Positions 30,225-38,207 of a stretch of DNA of 64,000 nucleotides are shown here, in pieces. A program made the position numbers and the translations under genes. The stretch comes from CAWCPR01 sp963797475 (GTDB lineage: Bacteria; Chloroflexota; Anaerolineae; Anaerolineales; UBA4823). The DNA lies in the NCBI GenBank assembly GCA_963797475.1, contig CAWCPR010000003.1, forward strand, positions 310,001 to 374,000, given 5' to 3'. The notes beneath the pieces were generated by a model that worked only from the letters and a program-made list of their open reading frames with translations, did not search any database and was not told where the DNA came from. Numbering within the stretch: position 1 is the first letter of the stretch; the number at the start of each line of letters is the position of its first letter.

Positions 30225-32000
30225 TTAGGGGGTAACGGGCAAATCGACGCAATTCCCACTATCCAGGTGGATCGAGTGATTTGGATTAGCCACCAGGGCG
30301 CACATCTGGTTGGCGGCCTTAGGGCGATCGGTTACTTTGTAACCGGTAAACGGGCGCGGCCCACCGTATAGAAACCAGGGCCCTTTACCCGGATTCCCGG
30401 CATCCTCCGGCTTAACCGTGTTGAAGAAGAAATGTACGTGCATCCCAGGCAACTTTTCCGTATATTCAAACGTCTCATAAGCCACCACGTAGCGGTTCTG
30501 ATCGTCGATCGTGATGCTGTTGATCCTGACATAGAGAATGCCAGGCGGTACAGTGGGGGTGGGAGTCAGAGATGGCAGCGGTGTATCGGTAGGCGGAAGG
30601 GTCTGCGTGGGAGGCGCAAGCGTGGCCGTGGCGGTAGGGGTCGCCGTTGGCAGTGGGCTATTCACAGCGGCAAGGGCAGCAGCCGTCATGGTTGGACTTG
30701 GGAGGGAGGCAGAGATCGGCGCTCCAGCGCCGGAATAAATTCGATTGTAAATCAAGATTCCTCCTGCGATCAAGCACACTACGCCAATCAAGACCACAAT
30801 TCCACCAGCAACAATAAGGCTCAACCTTCGCTTCCAGGGAAGTTGCAGGCTGGACGGCTGAGCAGGCCGACCAGAAGCGCCGCCGTAAGCTCCGGGCGGC
30901 GCTTGCCCGCCCGGAGGTCGCCCACCAGTTATTCCCCCGGCAGAAGGCGATTCGGCTGCGACAGCAGAGGCGTTTTCAATTTGCGTTCTGGATGGCGGGC
31001 TCATTTCAGGAGGAGTCTCAAGCAGAGTGCCACGCTCGGGCTGCAATTCTGCCTCCAAATCTGGGCCTAGCCTATCCACAGGCGGCTCGATGAAAGTCGC
31101 CTGGGGAGAAGGCGCCTCTTCCGTCGTGGATTGGCCGGCAGGAAGATCGCCGCTTTGGCGAACAATGACATTTTTCAAGTCGGCAGCCATTTGCGCCGTA
31201 GACTGATACCGGTCAGAGCGCTTTTTCGCCAGGGCCTTTTCAATGACCGCCACCAGATCGTCCGAAATATTCGGCTGCAGCTTGTGAAGGTCAGGCAACG
31301 GGTCGTTCAGGTGCATCATCATCAATGTCATTGCCGAATCGGCTTCGAATGGCGGACGTCCGCTCACCATCTCAAACAGGCTGACGCCAATGGAATAAAT
31401 ATCCGTCCTTTCATCTGCGGGCTCGCCCATGATTTGCTCCGGCGACATATACTGCGCCGTCCCGACCACCGCCCCGGTGGCGGTGTGCTGCTGCCCGCCC
31501 ATGATCTTGACCACTCCAAAATCCATCAAGATCGCCTTGCCGAAAATATCCAGCATAATATTGGCGGGCTTTATATCCCTGTGGATCATGCCCCGCTTGT
31601 GAGCGTAACCGTCGGCTTCACAAATATGGATGCCGAATTTTATCGACTCCTCGATTGAAAGTCGCCTATCCGAAATGTTAAGACGCCTTAAGCGAGCTTG
31701 CAGCGTCTCTCCGGGGATAAATTCCAAAACCATATAGTAAATATCGCCGTCGTGATTGAAATCGAACACCTGGACGATATTCGGATGGCGAAGCTGCGCT
31801 ACGGTTGTCGCTTCCTCTTCAAAACGACGCACGAAATCCTGATCGTTAGAAAGATGCGGGTGGATCAATTTCACTGCCACTACCCGCTTCAAATTGGCGT
31901 CGGTGGCTTTATACACGGTAGACATCCCACCTTGACCGAGAATCTCTTCAATCTTGTAGCGTCCACCCAGGGACTGCCCAATCCAGCTCGGTTGGCTCAT
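30225..32000 (-). CDS. PknB-type transmembrane serine/threonine protein kinase
   Basis: The cytosolic kinase domain (about residues 12-275) is complete: GQGGMSTVYKA, catalytic Lys44 in VAVKLI, HRDIKPANIML with His-Arg-Asp at 140-142, DFG at 160-162, and the GTAQYMSPEQ P+1 loop. A Pro-rich juxtamembrane region, one transmembrane helix at about 388-414, and a Thr/Pro-rich stalk (LPTATPTATATLAPPTQTLP) lead to an outer domain of ~120 residues (GILYVRINSITIDDQNRYVV). That domain is not PASTA and not recognised. ATG 32000 after AAGGAGGG is chosen over 32036. It is the last gene of the FHA-ABC/lipoprotein operon, whose FHA domains are natural readers of its phosphothreonines. Confidence 0.93.
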   Translation of the reverse strand: MSQPSWIGQSLGGRYKIEEILGQGGMSTVYKATDANLKRVVAVKLIHPHLSNDQDFVRRFEEEATTVAQLRHPNIVQVFDFNHDGDIYYMVLEFIPGETLQARLRRLNISDRRLSIEESIKFGIHICEADGYAHKRGMIHRDIKPANIMLDIFGKAILMDFGVVKIMGGQQHTATGAVVGTAQYMSPEQIMGEPADERTDIYSIGVSLFEMVSGRPPFEADSAMTLMMMHLNDPLPDLHKLQPNISDDLVAVIEKALAKKRSDRYQSTAQMAADLKNVIVRQSGDLPAGQSTTEEAPSPQATFIEPPVDRLGPDLEAELQPERGTLLETPPEMSPPSRTQIENASAVAAESPSAGGITGGRPPGGQAPPGAYGGASGRPAQPSSLQLPWKRRLSLIVAGGIVVLIGVVCLIAGGILIYNRIYSGAGAPISASLPSPTMTAAALAAVNSPLPTATPTATATLAPPTQTLPPTDTPLPSLTPTPTVPPGILYVRINSITIDDQNRYVVAYETFEYTEKLPGMHVHFFFNTVKPEDAGNPGKGPWFLYGGPRPFTGYKVTDRPKAANQMCALVANPNHSIHLDSGNCVDLPVTP

Positions 32001-32056
32001 TTGGACCCTCCTTAACCGATATCTTTCAAAACTCATCCAGCCAGCTCAAGAAGCGG

Positions 32057-33094
32057 CTAATTGTCAATCAACCATAACCAGGCGTTATTGAAATGGCAAA
32101 TCGTATGCCCTGATTCACTCAAAGCCACCATCGCGACGAAGCCGCGCTCGAACGTTGTATCGGCTTCCTGGTACGCCCGCACCCGGGCGCTGTAATCGGC
32201 CCGGATTTTCGCCACAACGGTCTGGTACTCAACTTTTTTCTTAGCATACTCCGCCATTGCTATTGCATCCTTCTTATCGGCTGGCTCCTGCGGCTCAGGG
32301 GGGATACGCGGTTGGGGCGGGGGGTCGCTGGGATTCACTTCCCCGATCAGCGTTTCGTTGGTGTAAATATTGAAAGAATTCCCCTTCCCGACGACGGTCA
32401 GGCGGTTGGTCGCGTCATTCTTCCAATCGAAAACCGGATCCAACCCATAGGCATAGATATCCTTTCCGGTGACCACTTCGCCATTTGCCATGGTAGCGAA
32501 AACTACGTGCCCGCTAGCGCCCCGCGTGGCGATGACCAGATACTGATTTAGAGCAGCTTTATTCCCATCCGAACGTAGCACAAACCCGCAGCCGGAACCG
32601 CCATATTGGGTATTCCAGGCGATATCGGCGGAGACAACGAAATCAGCGGCGACAATTCCAAGAAATTGGTTGGCGTAGTCGTAACTATGGTAACTGTCCA
32701 ATTCCAGAGTCAGAGGTGGGTGCAGCCAACCTGGATGTCCACCGGCGGGTTCGACGCCAAAATGAGGCAGCTCAGAGAGAATGGGCTCAAAAGCGGCTGC
32801 AGTCGCAGAGCGTACCTCCTGGCTCAATGCGGATTGTGCGGCTTGCGTTTCCGCGAGTGAAAGCGCTGCCTCAGTCGCTTGAATCTGGGCATCCTGAATG
32901 GCGGCACCAGATCCTGATCGCATTCCAGCGGAGGCTGTTGCTGTTCCCGCGATGAACTGCTCCAGGGTCTGAACAGTCGCTTGCATTCCGCTGCCTGAGG
33001 GCCTGCCGCCTGCCGGGGGGTTAAAATTGCAGGAGATTGCTGCGGCGACCAGCAAGAAAAGAAAAGGCCACCCCGACAGTTTATACCGGCTCAT
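32057..33094 (-). CDS. Lipoprotein with laminin-G/concanavalin-like domain and coiled coil
   Basis: The 345-residue protein has a lipoprotein signal peptide (LSGWPFLFLLVAAAISC), an Ala/Thr-rich helix, and a beta domain of ~150 residues (about 110-260: PLTLELDSYHSYDYANQFLG, WNTQYGGSGCGFVLRSDG, NRLTVVGKGNSFNIYTNETL), the pattern of DUF1080/LamG-like sugar- or surface-binding folds. Residues ~262-315 are a Pro-rich hinge plus coiled coil that resembles the C-terminal part of the ABC permease encoded just upstream. The last ~30 residues are uncharged with two Cys/Trp patches. The ATG overlaps the permease stop (ATGA), which fixes the start. Probably the outer partner of the transporter; substrate unknown. 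Confidence 0.8.
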   Translation of the reverse strand: MSRYKLSGWPFLFLLVAAAISCNFNPPAGGRPSGSGMQATVQTLEQFIAGTATASAGMRSGSGAAIQDAQIQATEAALSLAETQAAQSALSQEVRSATAAAFEPILSELPHFGVEPAGGHPGWLHPPLTLELDSYHSYDYANQFLGIVAADFVVSADIAWNTQYGGSGCGFVLRSDGNKAALNQYLVIATRGASGHVVFATMANGEVVTGKDIYAYGLDPVFDWKNDATNRLTVVGKGNSFNIYTNETLIGEVNPSDPPPQPRIPPEPQEPADKKDAIAMAEYAKKKVEYQTVVAKIRADYSARVRAYQEADTTFERGFVAMVALSESGHTICHFNNAWLWLIDN

Positions 33095-35901
33095 TGGTTG
33101 TGGTCCTTTCGCTTTACCAAAAACAAAATCACGATAAAAAGTAAAAAGATAATCATGCCCTGCGCCGCCCAGGTAAAGAAAATCCGCTCCCAAAAGGCAG
33201 GTGGGTCACTCTTATCGACGAAAGTCCAGCCAAAATCCTTGAAAAACTGGCCGATCAAACCTTCCGCCTTGCCAACTGCAGCATTCCGATTAATTTGCCA
33301 GCGAGCAAGGTCTTCCTGATAAGAGATCACCTGGGCCTGGTAAATATTCGCCTGGGCCTGGTAGGCTTCTACTTTGGCTTTGTAATCGGCCTGCATTAGC
33401 TCAACTTCCCCCTGGTACTGTTTCAATTCATCGAGATATTGGGCTACGGCAACCGTGTCTGCCTGGTTTTCAGGTTCCGGCGGGGAAGGCGGAAAAATGG
33501 GTTCGGCCGGCGCGTCGCCTAATGGGTCTGGCTCAGCAGGAGCCGCCTGCTCCAGCGAGGCGTCGTAAAACCTGCCCACTGAGGGGAAGTTGCACGACCG
33601 TTGGTTGAGTGCGTTCAATCCCATACAACGACAGCCAAAGGACTGTTTTGCCTCGATATCCATCGATTCGCGTAGGTCCTGGGTAAGCGCCCAGCAAGGA
33701 TCGGCGACTACATCCGAGCCCACCCCGGTGATGCCCATGAAAGCCTGGAAAGGCCAACGGGTGGATGTAGGGGCCGTGATCGGGTCCGGCAAGGCAATTA
33801 ATGCGCCGCCCAGGACGATCTGCGGCAGCATCAATATGATCAAAATCAACGGGGCAGAATTTGAATTCGGGGCGAATGCAGAGGCAAACAACCCAAGCAT
33901 CATCCCGGACATGGTCGCCAGGACCAGGGTGATGTAAATCAGCAAGAATTCCAGTGAGCCCCCAGGCATCTTGAAAGCCAGGTAACGGATAATGACGTAA
34001 GCTGCGGATTGGTAAAGGGCCAGTAAACCCGCTACCCAGATTTTCGAAGCCACGTAAGGGAGCAGCTTCAGGTTGACCAGCCGCTCACGTTTATAAATAT
34101 CGGCCTCTTTGACGAACTCGCGCATCTGGGAGATGCCCCCGACCATTACGCCGTAAACAGCCAGGAGGAACAAAGAAGTCATGATCGCGGCCAGGTTGCC
34201 GTCAACAAACCCAAACGGATTGCGACCCAGCGCCAGCGCCAGGACAACATCCAACAAGCTGACGACCGGCGCCGTAGCCAGCATGAGAAACAGAGCAAAG
34301 CGATCACGTGTCAGGATCTTCAGGTTACGAGCCGACAAAATAAAGAACTGGCGCAGCGCGGATACCTTCCTGCGTCGAGGCGGACGAGCCGGCTGGCTTT
34401 GGCGAGGCCGGTCAGCGCCAGGAGCAGCAGCCTTTCCTCGCAGCGGTTGGTCGATATATTTTTGGTACGCAGGATGCTGGCGGTAACGCTGAGCCCAATC
34501 CGCAGGACTGCCGTTGTGCGGATCGTCCAGGATAGGGTATATCGTGTCAAATTCCATTGCCCCGAGGCGGCGGTCTCGTTCCGAGCGAAAGCTGTCAAAA
34601 TATTCCAGCGCTTCTTCTGGCGGTCCAAACCAGGCCAGATAACCGCCGCGCGCCAGGAATACGACCTTATCCGCCAGCATCACATTCTTGGTCGCATGGG
34701 TGATCAGCACAATCGTTCGACCCTGATCGGCCAGGCGCCGCATAAGCTGCATCAGGGCGGTCTCTGTGCCCGGATCGAGGCCCGAGGTCGGCTCGTCCAG
34801 GAAAAACAGACCTGGCTTCGTCAACAGCTCGACCCCAATTGAAACTCTTTTTTGCTGCCCTCCGCTTAGCCCGCTAATCTGCACATCCTTGCGATGGACC
34901 AGATCCAGGTCTTGCAGCACTTCCATCACCCGCCGGCGGCGTTCAGTTTTGCTGGTATCCGGCGGCATGCGCAGTTGGGCGGCATAATCCAGCGCCTGGT
35001 AAACGGTCAGCTCCATATGAATGATGTCTTTTTGTGGCACAAAACCGATCTCGCTGCGGATCGCGTCGAAATTTCGATAGACGTCGATGCCGTTGACCAG
35101 GACCTTGCCGTGCGTCGCCGGCCGGTAGCCGGCAATTGCATCTACCAGGGTGGATTTCCCGCCGCCGCTTTGACCAACCACGACAACAAATTCGCGCGGC
35201 TGGAATATCAGAGAGATATCTTGCAAGATATTCAGATCTTTGCGCACCCACTTATTGAGGCTCAATGCCTCCACCCGCAGTCCGCTTGCTTCTTCAAATT
35301 GCGCCAGCCGATCCGGGCCAACCATGAAGCGGTGAGGTCCGATCCGGATCGTATCTTCGGGCTTTAGCCAGTGCTCTGCCTCGATTGCCTGGTCATTCAC
35401 GTAGGTCCCATTCGAACTGTGCAGGTCTCGGATCCGGTAGCGTTGTCCTATCTTCTCAACCTGGGCATGGTATCGCGAAACGGTAGGGGAATCCAAAACA
35501 ACCTCATTACCCGGATCGCGGCCAATCGTCACCGCCCCTTGATCATTAAATACAATGGTCTTAATCCCGACCGCCGCTTCAATTGTGGACTTGGATAAAA
35601 ACTCCAGGGTGACCATCATCCCAGGATCCTGGCTGCCAACGCGCAGCTTATCGCCATGGTGGAGAGATATCGGCCTGGAGAGCGGCTTGCCACGGAAAAA
35701 GACCGGATTGGCGGCATCGCTCAATGGCGTGAACTGGTATCCGCTTTCAATCTCCTCCAACCTGGCGTGATGGCGGGAGATCAACGGCGAAGCCACAACG
35801 ATATCGTTGTCGCCGGCCTGCCTATGGTAAGAAAGTCTTGTGTCAGTTGATAAGTTTGGGGGGATTCCCGGCAACGCTGACGATGAGCCGGGCAGCGCCA
35901 A
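33091..35901 (-). CDS. FHA-FHA-ABCG-type transporter fusion, 5' end displaced by a frameshift
   Basis: The protein joins a truncated FHA domain (NDIVVASPLISRHHARLEE), a complete FHA domain (VTIGRDPGNEVV, SRYHAQVEK, HSSNGTYVND), an ABC ATPase (Walker A GQSGGGKST, signature LSGGQQKRVSI, Walker B LFFLDEPTSGLDP) and a six-helix ABC-2 permease domain (~520-740). A Cys-containing outer loop, a Pro-rich coiled coil (~808-880) and a final helix close the chain. ABCG half-transporter order (NBD then TMD) is kept. The first ~18 residues up to LSTD are read-through of the neighbouring frame; removal of one base at 35858-35863 would join the gene to the FHA gene upstream and complete the first FHA domain. 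Export of an unknown substrate under kinase control is inferred. Confidence 0.85.
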   Translation of the reverse strand: MALPGSSSALPGIPPNLSTDTRLSYHRQAGDNDIVVASPLISRHHARLEEIESGYQFTPLSDAANPVFFRGKPLSRPISLHHGDKLRVGSQDPGMMVTLEFLSKSTIEAAVGIKTIVFNDQGAVTIGRDPGNEVVLDSPTVSRYHAQVEKIGQRYRIRDLHSSNGTYVNDQAIEAEHWLKPEDTIRIGPHRFMVGPDRLAQFEEASGLRVEALSLNKWVRKDLNILQDISLIFQPREFVVVVGQSGGGKSTLVDAIAGYRPATHGKVLVNGIDVYRNFDAIRSEIGFVPQKDIIHMELTVYQALDYAAQLRMPPDTSKTERRRRVMEVLQDLDLVHRKDVQISGLSGGQQKRVSIGVELLTKPGLFFLDEPTSGLDPGTETALMQLMRRLADQGRTIVLITHATKNVMLADKVVFLARGGYLAWFGPPEEALEYFDSFRSERDRRLGAMEFDTIYPILDDPHNGSPADWAQRYRQHPAYQKYIDQPLRGKAAAPGADRPRQSQPARPPRRRKVSALRQFFILSARNLKILTRDRFALFLMLATAPVVSLLDVVLALALGRNPFGFVDGNLAAIMTSLFLLAVYGVMVGGISQMREFVKEADIYKRERLVNLKLLPYVASKIWVAGLLALYQSAAYVIIRYLAFKMPGGSLEFLLIYITLVLATMSGMMLGLFASAFAPNSNSAPLILIILMLPQIVLGGALIALPDPITAPTSTRWPFQAFMGITGVGSDVVADPCWALTQDLRESMDIEAKQSFGCRCMGLNALNQRSCNFPSVGRFYDASLEQAAPAEPDPLGDAPAEPIFPPSPPEPENQADTVAVAQYLDELKQYQGEVELMQADYKAKVEAYQAQANIYQAQVISYQEDLARWQINRNAAVGKAEGLIGQFFKDFGWTFVDKSDPPAFWERIFFTWAAQGMIIFLLFIVILFLVKRKDHNQ

Positions 35902-36310
35902 GTTTTTCCACCAGAGGTAGTTCCTCTTCCAGTGCAGTTGCAGCTACAGGTCGCGAGAATCCGTCGCTAGCAGCCGGCGCCGGCGGGCTTTCCGGTAAAG
36001 CTTCATAGGAAACCTGAACCGCCTGTCCAAGCCCGATCAAATCCCCCGTTTGCAAACTAACAGGGTGTTCCAGGCGAGTCCCGTTGACGTAAGTGCCATT
36101 GCTGCTGCCCAGATCCTCGATCCAGTAGGTTCCCTCGATATACCAAAGGCGAACGTGGAGGCGGGAGACCGATGGGGCTGGAATAACCCAATCCACACCT
36201 GCCTCACGGCCGATGGTTATTTCCTCGCCGATCAAATTATATACTTGACCAGGCGAAGGACCTCTGCGAATGGTTAGTTTTGCGCTATTCAAATGTCTCA
36301 AACGCCCCAC
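35843..36310 (-). CDS. FHA-domain protein, probably the N-terminal part of the FHA-ABC transporter
   Basis: The 155-residue frame carries one complete FHA domain (GEEITIGREAGVDWV, SRLHVRLWY, LGSSNGTYVNGTRLEH) and a Pro/Ala linker. It then starts a second FHA domain (ARLIVSVAGNPPKLIN) that stops short. The missing strands continue at once in the +1 frame of the next gene. A six-C run (coding strand) spans the break, so the pieces are most likely one protein of ~1,080 residues with three FHA domains. The start is GTG at 36310 without a clear RBS; a TTG at 36292 is possible. A consensus promoter lies ~150 bp upstream. Confidence 0.75.
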   Translation of the reverse strand: MGRLRHLNSAKLTIRRGPSPGQVYNLIGEEITIGREAGVDWVIPAPSVSRLHVRLWYIEGTYWIEDLGSSNGTYVNGTRLEHPVSLQTGDLIGLGQAVQVSYEALPESPPAPAASDGFSRPVAATALEEELPLVEKLGAARLIVSVAGNPPKLIN

Positions 36311-36458
36311 CAGGTCTAAAGGGGATTCTTCCAGATTGTCTTACAGATCACCCGAAGGTGAAAGGGTACGCTGCGCATCCGCTGGGCGGTAAATCATCGA
36401 TCTGTGTGCAGCAAAAAGGTGTCGATTCCATCAACTAAAAAGGGACAAAGTTGACCGG

Positions 36459-36486
36459 ATTATACTCGATAGGGGGGGACTGTCAA
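36459..36486 (-). promoter_or_regulatory. Consensus promoter of the FHA-ABC/lipoprotein/kinase operon
   Basis: On the minus strand TTGACA (36486-36481), a 16-base spacer with seven C, and TATAAT (36464-36459) match both sigma-70 hexamers exactly. Transcription would start near 36452, leaving a ~140-nt leader. The rest of 36311-36589 shows no further clear signal. Confidence 0.85.
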
Positions 36487-36589
36487 GATTTTTGCGAGTC
36501 TTTGGGATAATTCATGGAGAGTTCCGCATTTTGGCAAAAGCAGGCTGCATCCATGGAGTAAAATAGGGGGAAACTGATGGAGGGAGAAG

Positions 36590-36799
36590 ATGACCACAGA
36601 AGACACCCACAATGAGATCCGCAAACTGCTAAAAATTTTCGGCGTCCAGGCAGACGAGGCCATCATGGCGCGCGTTGACCGGCTAGGGGATCACGGCAGT
36701 CTGAACTTACGCCTGACCCTTGAAGAACTGAACGACCACCATATGGCCCTCTCTACAGAGCCTTTGCGGGTTATCGTAGAAGGAAGCGTAAACTATTAG
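36590..36799 (+). CDS. Small hypothetical protein
   Basis: A 69-residue acidic protein with an N-terminal helix pair (NEIRKLLKIFGVQADEAIMARV) and a short strand region ending VIVEGSVNY. No membrane segment, Cys pair or known motif is present. GGAGGGAG lies before the ATG and coding-like codon use supports a real gene. It is 75 bp upstream of the DmpA-type peptidase on the same strand and may be co-transcribed. Family and function unknown. Confidence 0.55.
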   Translation: MTTEDTHNEIRKLLKIFGVQADEAIMARVDRLGDHGSLNLRLTLEELNDHHMALSTEPLRVIVEGSVNY

Positions 36800-36873
36800 A
36801 AAGGGTCCTGCGGCTTGTTTCCGGCCGAGAAATATCTCACACCGTGACATTCATAACCAGCGGAGGCACATCC

Positions 36874-37941
36874 ATGACCAAACCAAGACTGCGCGATCTC
36901 GGCATCCAGATTGGAACGCTGCCTACCGGGCCAAACAATGCCATCACCGACGTGGCGGACATTTGGGTCGGCCACAAAACATTGATCTACGACCGACCGC
37001 GCGTCGCCCGCACAGGCGTAACAGTAATCGTGCCGCGTGCCGGGGCGATCTGGCAAGACAATGCTTTCGCCGCCTGCCACACCTATAATGGCACGGGGGA
37101 GATGACCGGGATGCACTGGGTGGGTGAATCAGGGCTGCTATGCTACCCGGTCGCGCTGACGAACACACACCAGGTTGGCACGGTGCATGAGGCGCTGGTT
37201 GCTTACGGGCAGGAGAAAGGACTGACCCAATTCTCTTCGCTGGCGGTCGTGGCGGAGACCTGGGATGGCTGGTTGAACGATTTAGACGCCTTCCATGTAA
37301 CCAAAGCGGATGTGGTCGAGGCCCTGGACAATGCCGGGCCTGGGCCTGTGGCCGAAGGCAATGTCGGCGGCGGCACCGGGATGATTTGCCATGATTTCAA
37401 GGGCGGCATTGGCACTTCTTCACGCCTGGTGGAAACCAAAGGCGCACAGTACTGCGTTGGAGTCCTGGTCCAAACCAACTACGGCGACCGGGAAGACTTG
37501 CACTTGAACGGGGTTCCCGTTGGCCAGCATATCAGCACACAGATCGTCCCCTCGCCCTGGGTCGAGCATCCTGAAGCCGGGTCCATCATCATCGTCATCG
37601 CCACCGACGCGCCGCTTCTGCCCGGGCAGTGCCTGAGATTGGCGAAGCGGGCAGTAATTGGATATGGACGGACTGGCGGTATTGGGCACAACAGCAGCGG
37701 GGATATTTTCCTGGCTTTCGCGACCGGCAACCATATCCAGGCCAGCGCCCAACAACCGCTCGAGATACAAATGCTGCCAAACCATCTCATGAATCCACTC
37801 TTTCAAGCTGTCGCGGAAGCAGTCGAAGAAGCGATCTTCAACGCCCTGGTTGCGGCCGAGACGATGACCGGATTCAATGGCCATAAGGCTTACGCCCTGC
37901 CGCTGGATGACCTCCAGCGGGTGATGAAGGGAGATCACTGA
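36874..37941 (+). CDS. P1/S58-family aminopeptidase (DmpA-like)
   Basis: This Ntn-like, self-cleaving peptidase family releases N-terminal D- or L-residues or beta-amino acids. The precursor of ~355 residues shows LPTGPNNAITDVADIWVGH at the start, GTGEMTGMHWVGESGLL, EGNVGGGTGMICHDFKGGIG and then TSSR, where chain cleavage before Thr/Ser creates the new N-terminal nucleophile, and GGIGHNSSGDIFLAFATGN near the C-terminus. The nucleophile appears to be Thr or Ser in GGIGTSSR; family members use Ser. The frame opens at 36844, but GGAGG seven bases before ATG 36874 sets the start. No transporter or D-amino-acid gene is adjacent, so the substrate is open. Confidence 0.9.
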   Translation: MTKPRLRDLGIQIGTLPTGPNNAITDVADIWVGHKTLIYDRPRVARTGVTVIVPRAGAIWQDNAFAACHTYNGTGEMTGMHWVGESGLLCYPVALTNTHQVGTVHEALVAYGQEKGLTQFSSLAVVAETWDGWLNDLDAFHVTKADVVEALDNAGPGPVAEGNVGGGTGMICHDFKGGIGTSSRLVETKGAQYCVGVLVQTNYGDREDLHLNGVPVGQHISTQIVPSPWVEHPEAGSIIIVIATDAPLLPGQCLRLAKRAVIGYGRTGGIGHNSSGDIFLAFATGNHIQASAQQPLEIQMLPNHLMNPLFQAVAEAVEEAIFNALVAAETMTGFNGHKAYALPLDDLQRVMKGDH

Positions 37942-37962
37942 AAGTGAGCGCTGGTTTAAACG

Positions 37963-38004
37963 ATGAGTTCGCAGCTTCTTCACCCACTGGCGCCGCGAAC
38001 TCAT
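37963..38004 (+). terminator. Hairpin after the DmpA-like gene
   Basis: ATGAGTTCGC (37963-37972) pairs perfectly with GCGAACTCAT (37995-38004) across a 22-base loop. The downstream sequence is A/T-rich but lacks a clean T run, so intrinsic termination is only possible. Confidence 0.4.
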
Positions 38005-38122
38005 AAACTAAATAAAAATTTCTTTATTACCCCCATTCAACCCTACCAACCTTCCGTCCGATTCCCCAATCGGTTTTCTCTGTCCGCAATAACTATAGTC
38101 CATTCTTACGCTGGTTTCAACT

Positions 38123-38159
38123 GGGGATTTCCCCCATATAGGGTAGGGATTTCCCTACC
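38123..38159. promoter_or_regulatory. Two adjacent palindromes, possible operator of the MFS gene
   Basis: GGGGA-TT-TCCCC (38123-38134) and GGTAGGGA-TT-TCCCTACC (38142-38159) lie side by side and share the core GGGATTTCCC, centre to centre ~22 bp (two helical turns). TATACT (38172-38177) follows, then the MFS start at 38208. The layout suits a dimeric repressor. Confidence 0.45.
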
Positions 38160-38207
38160 TTCAAATTAGGATATACTAAGCTTCAAGAAGCTATGCCTTG
38201 AAATGCC

